Assembly (NCBI GenBank): GCA_030633645.1
Contig: DAOVRY010000036.1
Span: 1 to 6,859 of the forward strand
Reading direction: 5' to 3'
Length of the DNA stretch: 6,859 nt
Source: Pseudomonadota bacterium
Lineage (GTDB): Bacteria; Desulfobacterota; DSM-4660; Desulfatiglandales; B25-G16
This document shows positions 1 through 6,081 of this stretch, in pieces (position 1 is the stretch's first letter; each line of letters begins with the position of its first letter). Made by a program: the position numbers and the translations under genes. Under the pieces are notes generated by a model that ran no database searches, was not told the origin of the DNA, and was given only the letters and a program-made list of their open reading frames with translations.

Positions 1-2
1 GG

Positions 3-2849
3 GGTGAGGACCGCATCGAGTTCAAGAACACCATGCAGAGCCTGGGCATAGACATGCCTAGCAGTGCGCCAGCCTTTAGCGTTGAGGAGGCAGAAAGAAT
101 CGCTCAACAGCTTGGCTATCCAGTGGTTATAAGGCCTGCCTATACTATGGGAGGCACAGGCGGTGGCCTAGTGTATAATGTTGAAGAGCTCAGGACCGTG
201 GCAAGTCGTGGCCTTTCCGCTAGTCTCATCGGCCAAATTCTGGTGGAAGAATCGGTACTCGGCTGGGAGGAACTGGAGCTCGAGGTAGTGCGGGATAAGA
301 AAAACCAGATGATCACCGTCTGCTTTATAGAGAACGTTGATGCCATGGGAGTGCATACAGGCGACTCCTACTGTACAGCCCCCATGCTTACCATAGACCA
401 TGAATTGCAGATGCGTATGCAAGACTACTCATATAGAATTGTAGAGGCAATCCAGGTGATAGGGGGTACCAATATCCAGTTTGCCCATGATCCAGACACA
501 GGCCGTGTTGTGGTGATTGAGATTAACCCCCGCACATCACGATCCTCAGCCCTTGCGTCCAAGGCCACAGGTTTCCCTATCGCCCGCATCTCTACCCAGT
601 TAGCAGCTGGCATGACCCTCGACGAGATCCCCTATTGGCGGGAAGGTACCCTGGACAAATATACACCGTCTGGTGACTATGTGGTGGTAAAGTTTGCCAG
701 GTGGGGCTTTGAGAAATTTGAGGGTGCCGAGGATAAGCTTGGAACACAGATGAGGGCTGTAGGTGAGGTCATGAGCATAGGAAAGAGTTACAAAGAGGCC
801 TTCCAGAAGTCAATCCGCTCACTTGAAAACGGCCGCTATGGTCTTGGCTTTGCCAAAGACTTTCATGACAAACCGCTCAAAGAATTGATGGATTTATTGA
901 CCGAACCCTCGAGCGAACGACAATTTATCATGTATGAGGCGCTCAGGAAGGGTGCCACTATTAGTGATCTCCACAACAAGACCTATATCAAATCTTGGTT
1001 TATCGAGCAGATGAAAGAACTCGTTGAGCTCGAGGAGAACATCCTCACCTTTAAAGGAAAAGAGCTTCCTGATGATCTCTTGATCCAGGCAAAAAAGGAT
1101 GGGTTTGCGGACCGTTACCTGGCACAGATCCTTGAGATCCCAGAGAAAAAGGTCAGGAAACGCCGGACCTCCCTGGGACTGGTCGAGGGATGGGAACCAG
1201 TGCCTGTCAGCGGCGTAGAAAACGCAGCCTACTATTTCTCTACATACAATGCACCGGACAAGGTCCCGAGAGAAGATGGCCCTAAGATCATGATCTTAGG
1301 CGGCGGGCCTAACAGGATCGGTCAAGGAATAGAATTTGATTATACGTGCGTCCATGCAACCTTTGCCTTGCGTGATCTCGGATTCAAATCAATCATGGTT
1401 AATTGCAACCCTGAAACGGTGTCAACCGACTACGATACATCTGACCGGCTCTATTTTGAACCCCTCACCGTTGAGGATGTATTGAGCATATACGAAAAGG
1501 AAAAACCAGAGGGGGTAATCGTCCAGTTTGGAGGTCAGACACCCTTAAATATCGCCAATGAACTGGCCGAGGCGGGGGTCAAAATCATCGGAACATCGCC
1601 CGAGAGCATTGATCTGGCCGAGGACAGGGATCGTTTCCGAATGATGATGGCCAAACTTGGCATTCCTCAGCCCCAGTCCGGGATGGCCAGCACCCTGGAA
1701 GAGGCACTGGCTATTGCACATAAGATCGGTTACCCTTTGATGGTCAGGCCGTCCTATGTGCTTGGGGGGAGAGGAATGGAGGTGGTCTATGATAAGGAAA
1801 TGCTCAGGCATTATGTGGCAGCCGCTGTGGGTGTTACCCCTGAAAGGCCGATTCTCATTGACAAGTTCCTGGAAAACGCTATTGAGGCAGAGGCTGATGC
1901 CCTGGCCGATGGGAGCCTCGCATTCGTGCCTTCCATTATGGAACACATAGAGCTTGCCGGTGTCCATTCTGGAGACTCTGCATGCATTATTCCCCCTATC
2001 AGCATCCCGGCAAAGCACATTGACACGATCAACGAGTTTACCAAAAAGGTAGCAATAGAGCTTAACGTGGTTGGCCTCTTAAACGTACAGTACGCCATTG
2101 CCCACGATACAGTTTATATCCTTGAGGCAAACCCCCGGGCATCAAGAACTGTCCCTCTTGTGTCCAAGGTCTGCGATATCTCAATGGCTAGGCTGGCTAC
2201 CGAAATTATGCTCGGTAAGGCCATTGCCGATTTGGACCTCAAACAGCGAGGTATTCCGCACTTCGGGGTTAAAGAGGCGGTTTTTCCTTTTAACATGTTG
2301 CCAGAGGTTGATCCTCTTTTAGGCCCTGAAATGCGCTCCACCGGGGAGGTGCTAGGTCTTGCCAAGAACCCTGGTCTGGCATTTTTCAAGGCTGAAGAGG
2401 CTACTCAACAGCGGCTCCCTACCGAAGGAACTGTTCTCATTACTGTATTAGAAAAAGACAGATCAACCGTTCCAGAAATCGCCAAACGATTCAAGATGCT
2501 GGGCTTTAAGATCATGACTACGGAGGGGACCCACAAATTCCTGGCAGAACATGGAATCGATTCAGAACGCATCCTTAAGTTGCATGAGGGGAGACCAAAC
2601 ATTGTAGATGCCATAAAAAACAGCGAGATCCAGTTGGTTATCAATACACCCAGTGGTAAATTGAGCAAATACGATGATTCCTATATCCGCAAGTCTGCTG
2701 TCAAGTACAAGGTTCCTTATATCACCACTGTTGCGGCAGCCATGGCAGCGGTAAAGGGCATTGATGCCTACCAAAGTGATCATGGGCTTGTCAAGTCGCT
2801 TCAAAGCTACCACATGGATATCGACAACCAGCAGGGAGGCAACCAATGA
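3..2849 (+). CDS. carB: Carbamoyl-phosphate synthetase large subunit, 5'-truncated by the window edge
   Basis: Makes carbamoyl phosphate from bicarbonate, two ATP and ammonia supplied by the CarA glutaminase; the product feeds pyrimidine and arginine synthesis in the cytoplasm. The reading frame is open from the first complete codon (position 3). The visible start (GEDRIEF) matches the conserved AEDR segment containing E. coli Arg129, so about 125 N-terminal residues are missing; 948 visible plus ~125 equals the usual ~1,073. The family's internal duplication is clear. The first ATP-grasp half has TMGGTGGG (visible residues 48-55), GVHTGDS (116-122) and NPR (175-177). The second half begins at PKIMILGGGPNRIGQG (from 427), with VLGGRG (586-591), GVHSGDS (653-659) and NPR (710-712). 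A C-terminal MGS-like allosteric domain runs from ~810, including KLHEGRPNIVDAIKN. No inactivating change is visible. The ATG at 33 is internal, not the start. The stop overlaps the next start by 4 nt, indicating an operon. Confidence 0.97.
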   Translation, partial: GEDRIEFKNTMQSLGIDMPSSAPAFSVEEAERIAQQLGYPVVIRPAYTMGGTGGGLVYNVEELRTVASRGLSASLIGQILVEESVLGWEELELEVVRDKKNQMITVCFIENVDAMGVHTGDSYCTAPMLTIDHELQMRMQDYSYRIVEAIQVIGGTNIQFAHDPDTGRVVVIEINPRTSRSSALASKATGFPIARISTQLAAGMTLDEIPYWREGTLDKYTPSGDYVVVKFARWGFEKFEGAEDKLGTQMRAVGEVMSIGKSYKEAFQKSIRSLENGRYGLGFAKDFHDKPLKELMDLLTEPSSERQFIMYEALRKGATISDLHNKTYIKSWFIEQMKELVELEENILTFKGKELPDDLLIQAKKDGFADRYLAQILEIPEKKVRKRRTSLGLVEGWEPVPVSGVENAAYYFSTYNAPDKVPREDGPKIMILGGGPNRIGQGIEFDYTCVHATFALRDLGFKSIMVNCNPETVSTDYDTSDRLYFEPLTVEDVLSIYEKEKPEGVIVQFGGQTPLNIANELAEAGVKIIGTSPESIDLAEDRDRFRMMMAKLGIPQPQSGMASTLEEALAIAHKIGYPLMVRPSYVLGGRGMEVVYDKEMLRHYVAAAVGVTPERPILIDKFLENAIEAEADALADGSLAFVPSIMEHIELAGVHSGDSACIIPPISIPAKHIDTINEFTKKVAIELNVVGLLNVQYAIAHDTVYILEANPRASRTVPLVSKVCDISMARLATEIMLGKAIADLDLKQRGIPHFGVKEAVFPFNMLPEVDPLLGPEMRSTGEVLGLAKNPGLAFFKAEEATQQRLPTEGTVLITVLEKDRSTVPEIAKRFKMLGFKIMTTEGTHKFLAEHGIDSERILKLHEGRPNIVDAIKNSEIQLVINTPSGKLSKYDDSYIRKSAVKYKVPYITTVAAAMAAVKGIDAYQSDHGLVKSLQSYHMDIDNQQGGNQ
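2834..2839 (+). promoter_or_regulatory. Ribosome binding site of the purF-family gene, inside the end of carB
   Basis: GGGAGG lies 6 nt before the ATG at 2846, within the last codons of carB. Together with the ATGA overlap at 2846-2849 this suggests translational coupling. It also favours the ATG at 2846 over the in-frame ATG at 2855, which would be 15 nt from this site. Confidence 0.75.
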
Positions 2850-4222
2850 AATCAATGGGGGATAACTGCGCTGTATTTGGTATTGTTAAAGACGCAGACT
2901 GTGTTGAGGACATCTATAGGGGACTTGACTTCCTTCAACACAGGGGCCAGCAGTTTTGTGGCATTGCTACCTACGATGGGAAAAGAATATACCTGATAAC
3001 CCATTACGGCCAGGTGGGAAACACCTTCACCTCCCATGAATTAGAGACCTTTAAGGGCAACATGGGTATTGGGCACGTAAGCCTTAAAGATAGACAACCC
3101 ATGATGTGGCAGGGGGCTGTTGGTGAGATAGCGGTTGCCTTTAGCGGTAATATTATAAATAGCGAGGCCTTGCTCACAGAGATGAAGGATAGGGGCGAGG
3201 CATTTTATCATGGTTTAGATATTGAAATCATGTCCAAGCTTATTCTGCAAGAGAAGAATGTGGTTACAGGAATCTCCAACCTGGCCCAAAAGATAAACGG
3301 TTCATACTCGCTTGTTGTTCTAGCTGAAGAAGGGATATATGCTGCCAGAGATGTGTACGGATTTAGACCTCTGATGCTGGGGGAGGGATCTGGAACCTAT
3401 GTGGTGAGCTCTGAGTCTAGGGCGGTGCAGAACATGGGGATATCTCGCCTGAGAGACATGAGGCCAGGGGAGATAGTTTTTATTAGCAAAAAGGGGTTTG
3501 AGACCAAAAAACAATTAAAGAGCCCAAGGAGGGCTCACTGTGCCTTTGAATGGGCATACACTGCCAGCATGGATAGCAAGATTGACGGGCTCTATGTTCA
3601 AGAGGCTAGAAACAACTTAGGAAGAAGCCTGGCCGAAAGAGATAGTCAAGAAGGTGGCCTCCAGGCTGATCTTGTGGCACCGGTGCCAATGTCGGGTATC
3701 GGACATGCCCTGGGATATCACATGAAATCTGGGTTGCCCTACCAAGAGGTCTTTCTCTATAACCGGTATGCTGATCGAAGCTATACCCAGTTAACCCAGG
3801 AAGATCGGGATAGGATGGCAAAGAAGAAACTCTCTGTCCTGAGATATGCGGTTAGGAATCAAAGGATTGTCCTTTGTGATGACTCCATTGTGCGTGGGAC
3901 CCAGATCAGGGAGAAGGTGAGAGACTTGAAGAATGCCGGGGCCAAGGAGGTTCATGTGCGTATCGCATGTCCGCCATTGATGTATCCCTGTGATTTTGGC
4001 ATATCAACCAGGACCTATAAAGAGCTTTTGGCCAGGGAGTATCTTGCCAATGGAAATATCACCACCCTGGATGAACTGAAGGCCCTTGAGACCTGGGTTT
4101 CTGAAAAGATCGGCGCTGATTCGGTACGGTATAACAGCCTTGAGGCCTTTGTCGCGGCATTGAAGATTTCAAAAGAGCATCTGTGTCTCAAATGCTGGGA
4201 CGGGGTTTTGCCACTAACCTGA
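2846..4222 (+). CDS. purF: Divergent amidophosphoribosyltransferase (PurF family) with altered glutaminase pocket
   Basis: PurF-family enzymes make 5-phosphoribosylamine from PRPP and glutamine, the first step of purine synthesis. The protein is 458 aa, near the usual 460-500. The N-terminal Ntn glutaminase domain has a 7-residue propeptide before catalytic Cys8 (GDNCAVFGI) and QHRGQ at 31-35. The PRTase domain has the PRPP loop VLCDDSIVRGT (342-352). Cys232, Cys382, Cys447 and Cys450 (CLKC) match the four [4Fe-4S] ligands of the B. subtilis type. Several hallmark residues differ. The family GHVRY(S/A)T...QP stretch reads GHVSLKDRQP (76-85), so the glutamine-binding Arg is Ser79 and about 8 residues of the glutamine loop are missing. 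The oxyanion NGN reads SGN (100-102). PVPDSG reads PVPMSG (279-284), and KNRYxGRTF reads YNRYADRSY (305-313). About 14 extra residues lie near 397-416. The gene overlaps carB and is followed closely by nadE. Family membership is clear; use of glutamine, or a role as the genome's main PurF, is uncertain. The symbol names the family. Confidence 0.88.
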   Translation: MKSMGDNCAVFGIVKDADCVEDIYRGLDFLQHRGQQFCGIATYDGKRIYLITHYGQVGNTFTSHELETFKGNMGIGHVSLKDRQPMMWQGAVGEIAVAFSGNIINSEALLTEMKDRGEAFYHGLDIEIMSKLILQEKNVVTGISNLAQKINGSYSLVVLAEEGIYAARDVYGFRPLMLGEGSGTYVVSSESRAVQNMGISRLRDMRPGEIVFISKKGFETKKQLKSPRRAHCAFEWAYTASMDSKIDGLYVQEARNNLGRSLAERDSQEGGLQADLVAPVPMSGIGHALGYHMKSGLPYQEVFLYNRYADRSYTQLTQEDRDRMAKKKLSVLRYAVRNQRIVLCDDSIVRGTQIREKVRDLKNAGAKEVHVRIACPPLMYPCDFGISTRTYKELLAREYLANGNITTLDELKALETWVSEKIGADSVRYNSLEAFVAALKISKEHLCLKCWDGVLPLT

Positions 4223-4233
4223 AGGGCATAACA

Positions 4234-5874
4234 ATGAAAATTGCTCTCGCCCAAATCAATCCAACCATCGGAGATTTTGCACGAAACACACAGAAGATTA
4301 TGGCTGCAATAGAAAGGGCTAAAGGTCTTTCTTGTGATCTCATCGTCTTTTCAGAACTCGTTATCTCAGGTTACCCGCCACGGGATCTTCTGGAAAAAAG
4401 AGACTTCATTCAGGCTAACCTGATCCATCTACAGAACCTGGTTACCTCTATAAAAGGGATTGGTGTGATATGCGGGTTGGTAGATGAAAATCCAGGGAAA
4501 GAGGGCAACCTTCACTACAACTCGGCTGTACTTTTTGACAATGGAAAAATACTCCATCAGGTGCATAAGAGACTCCTACCCACATATGACGTGTTTGATG
4601 AGAGGAGGTATTTTGAGCCAGGAACAGAATATTCATCTTTCCTCTATAAGGACCGCCGGATAGGGCTGAGCATCTGTGAGGACATCTGGAATGACAAAGA
4701 TTTTTTCTCAAGGCGGCGTTACCCGGTTGATCCGGTAGAAAGAATGATCAAAGAAGGGGCCAATCTCCTCATCAATATCGCGGCATCCCCTTATTATGTA
4801 ACCAAAAGAGAATTCAAGTGGGATATGTTCCAGGGTATCGCCAAAAAATATAATGTTCCCCTCCTCTACGTGAATCAAGTTGGTGGCAATGACAGTGTGC
4901 TTTTTGATGGCATCAGCCTCGCCTTTGACTCCAAAGGCCAGATGTGCGCAAGGGCTCGAGACTTTGAAGAGGACATGGCTATCTTTGATACGAATACCCA
5001 AAAAGGCGATATCCATCCAATTTCTGAATCGGACACCCAATCCCTCCTCAATGCCCTCATCATGGGTACCAGAGATTATGTTCGGAAATGTGGTTTTTCC
5101 AAAGCACTGGTGGGATTGAGTGGGGGCATTGATTCAGCACTGACAGCGTATATCGCGGTCCAGGCCCTTGGAAGGGAAAATGTCATCGTGATTTTTATGC
5201 CCTCTCAATATACCGCACAAGAGAATTTTGAAGACACCGAAAAGTTGGCACGCAACCTGGGGATCAAACTCTTTCAAATACCCATTCAGGGGATATTCGG
5301 AAAATTCCTTGAAGAGCTCTCTCCTCTCTTTCAGGATGTAGCTACAGAGGTCACCGGTCAAAATATCCAGGCACGGATCCGGGGAACCATCCTCATGGGA
5401 ATTAGCAACAAGTTTGGTTGCCTCCTTCTTTCAACAGGCAATAAATCGGAACTGGCGGTGGGCTATTGCACCCTATACGGTGATATGAGTGGTGGTCTGG
5501 CTGTTATCTCGGATGTCCCCAAGACCATGGTGTACCGGATCACTCGTCTGATCAATAAGGAACAAGAGGTGATTCCTGAAACAATTATTCAAAAACCCCC
5601 ATCGGCTGAGCTCAAGCCAGACCAATTAGATCAGGATGACTTGCCTTCTTACGAGCTTCTGGATGGTATCCTGAAGGCCTTTATCGAAGACAAAAAGGCA
5701 GCAGAGGAGATCATAGACCTGGGCTATGAACCATCAATCGTCAAGGATGTTATCAGACGTGTTGATCAAAACGAATACAAGAGACATCAGGCACCTCCAG
5801 GTCTAAAGGTTACCACTAAGTCCTTTGGCTATGGGAGACGGTACCCTATAGCCCACAAGTATATCCCGACATGA
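4234..5874 (+). CDS. nadE: Glutamine-dependent NAD+ synthetase (nitrilase-type glutaminase fused to NAD synthase)
   Basis: Catalyses the last step of NAD+ synthesis: deamido-NAD+ + ATP + glutamine gives NAD+, AMP, PPi and glutamate; cytoplasmic. The 546-aa length fits the two-domain bacterial type. Residues 1-~260 form a nitrilase-fold glutaminase with a complete Glu-Lys-Cys triad: Glu41 (FSELVISGYPPRDLL), Lys112 (HKRLLPTYDVFDE) and Cys148 (LSICEDIWND). Residues ~270-546 form the ATP-pyrophosphatase synthase domain, with the P-loop SGGIDS (296-301), TGNKSE (401-406), GDMSGG (416-421), KPPSAEL (454-460) and a basic C-terminal segment around KRHQAPPG (516-523). The start at 4234 gives the typical N-terminus MKIALAQINP, and a weak GAAGGG ribosome site lies 7 nt upstream at 4221-4226. 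An in-frame ATG at 4183 lies inside the purF end and would add 17 atypical residues. Spacing to purF is 11 nt, so the gene is probably co-transcribed with carB and purF. Nothing looks damaged. Confidence 0.96.
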   Translation: MKIALAQINPTIGDFARNTQKIMAAIERAKGLSCDLIVFSELVISGYPPRDLLEKRDFIQANLIHLQNLVTSIKGIGVICGLVDENPGKEGNLHYNSAVLFDNGKILHQVHKRLLPTYDVFDERRYFEPGTEYSSFLYKDRRIGLSICEDIWNDKDFFSRRRYPVDPVERMIKEGANLLINIAASPYYVTKREFKWDMFQGIAKKYNVPLLYVNQVGGNDSVLFDGISLAFDSKGQMCARARDFEEDMAIFDTNTQKGDIHPISESDTQSLLNALIMGTRDYVRKCGFSKALVGLSGGIDSALTAYIAVQALGRENVIVIFMPSQYTAQENFEDTEKLARNLGIKLFQIPIQGIFGKFLEELSPLFQDVATEVTGQNIQARIRGTILMGISNKFGCLLLSTGNKSELAVGYCTLYGDMSGGLAVISDVPKTMVYRITRLINKEQEVIPETIIQKPPSAELKPDQLDQDDLPSYELLDGILKAFIEDKKAAEEIIDLGYEPSIVKDVIRRVDQNEYKRHQAPPGLKVTTKSFGYGRRYPIAHKYIPT

Positions 5875-5885
5875 GTATTCGGGAT
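5863..5885 (+). other. Short inverted repeat spanning the nadE stop codon
   Basis: ATCCCGA (5863-5869) and TCGGGAT (5879-5885) are perfect 7-bp arms around a 9-nt loop that contains the nadE TGA. The right arm can also pair with TCCC at 5889-5892 in a 4-bp hairpin with a TCAA loop, so the two structures exclude each other. No T run follows, so this is not a standard intrinsic terminator. It could protect the mRNA 3' end or be chance. Confidence 0.35.
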
Positions 5886-5946
5886 CAATCCCATAGCTTC
5901 ATCCCCTCCAAGCTTCCATGCTAACCCTTACTCACTCTTCTCCTAC
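5886..5946 (+). terminator. C-rich, G-poor stretch; candidate Rho utilisation (rut) region after nadE
   Basis: These 61 nt just after nadE contain 27 C and only 3 G by hand count, spread over repeated CCC and CTC clusters (for example ATCCCCTCC and CTCACTCTTCTCC). High C and low G in untranslated RNA is the signature of Rho loading. No stem followed by a T run is visible between nadE and the next gene, so Rho-dependent ending of the carB-purF-nadE transcript is a reasonable inference. Composition alone cannot prove it, because rut sites have no strict consensus. Confidence 0.35.
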
Positions 5947-5948
5947 AA

Positions 5949-5960
5949 AATTGTACAATT
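5949..5960. promoter_or_regulatory. Perfect 12-bp palindrome AATTGTACAATT; possible activator site
   Basis: AATTGTACAATT equals its own reverse complement. Its centre is about 91 bp upstream of the start point predicted from the sigma-54 promoter at 6020-6035, within the range where enhancer-binding activators often bind. It does not match the NtrC consensus that I know, and an AT-rich palindrome of this size can occur by chance. A regulatory role is inference. Confidence 0.35.
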
Positions 5961-5968
5961 CTTATGCC

Positions 5969-5984
5969 CGTAAGATCGATTACG
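5969..5984. promoter_or_regulatory. Dyad CGTAA-N6-TTACG upstream of the sigma-54 promoter
   Basis: Perfect 5-bp arms CGTAA (5969-5973) and TTACG (5980-5984) flank 6 nt. The element sits about 62-77 bp upstream of the predicted start point. It is short, and only its place between the palindrome and the promoter makes it worth listing as a possible binding site. Confidence 0.2.
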
Positions 5985-5995
5985 CAGGATAACTA

Positions 5996-6012
5996 ATTCA
6001 AATTATTAATAA
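5996..6012. promoter_or_regulatory. AT-rich IHF-like site overlapping palindrome TTATTAATAA
   Basis: ATTCAAATTATTA (5996-6008) matches the IHF consensus WATCAANNNNTTR with one mismatch and lies about 38-50 bp upstream of the predicted start point. IHF bends DNA in this region of many sigma-54 promoters. The 10-bp palindrome TTATTAATAA (6003-6012) overlaps it. One-mismatch IHF matches are common in AT-rich DNA, so this is weak and gains weight only from the adjacent promoter. Confidence 0.25.
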
Positions 6013-6019
6013 ATCCCTT

Positions 6020-6035
6020 TGGCGCGATTATTGCT
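6020..6035 (+). promoter_or_regulatory. Sigma-54 (RpoN) -24/-12 promoter driving the downstream amidotransferase gene
   Basis: TGGCGCGATTATTGCT matches the sigma-54 core TGGCACG-N4-TTGCW with a single change (A to G in the -24 element); the preceding T fits the consensus pyrimidine. The spacing from GG (6021-6022) to GC (6033-6034) is the required 12 bp. The predicted start is near 6046, giving a leader of about 36 nt that contains the ribosome site at 6068-6074. It lies in intergenic DNA in the right direction. Sigma-54 promoters need an ATP-driven activator, often nitrogen-responsive, so the downstream gene would be regulated separately from carB-purF-nadE. The activator itself cannot be identified from this window. 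Confidence 0.65.
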
Positions 6036-6067
6036 GAATGTATATATCGAAAACGCCGTGGGCCAAT

Positions 6068-6074
6068 AGGGGGG
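6068..6074 (+). promoter_or_regulatory. Ribosome binding site deciding the GTG start at 6082
   Basis: AGGGGGG lies 7 nt before GTG at 6082. An in-frame TAA at 6076-6078 rules out any earlier start, so GTG at 6082 is the first possible codon of this frame. The next GTG at 6084 is in a different frame. Confidence 0.65.
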
Positions 6075-6081
6075 CTAACCT

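Noticed and set aside
33..35. ATG at 33 as the start of carB.
   Set aside because: The frame is open to the window edge and the residues before it (GEDRIEFKNT) match the conserved CarB AEDR segment, so the gene begins upstream of the window.
1545..2018. 157-codon open frame on the minus strand inside carB.
   Set aside because: It lies opposite highly conserved CarB coding sequence, has no recognisable domain and no ribosome site of note; it is a shadow frame.
4183..4233. In-frame upstream ATG that would extend nadE by 17 residues into the end of purF.
   Set aside because: The NadE family begins with the strand MKIALAQ at 4234, which also has its own ribosome site; the extra residues match nothing in the family.
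6019..6046. Sigma-70 style promoter TTGGCG, 16 nt, TATATA before the last gene.
   Set aside because: Each box matches only 4 of 6 bases, and the same bases fit the sigma-54 consensus far better; it cannot be excluded as a secondary promoter.
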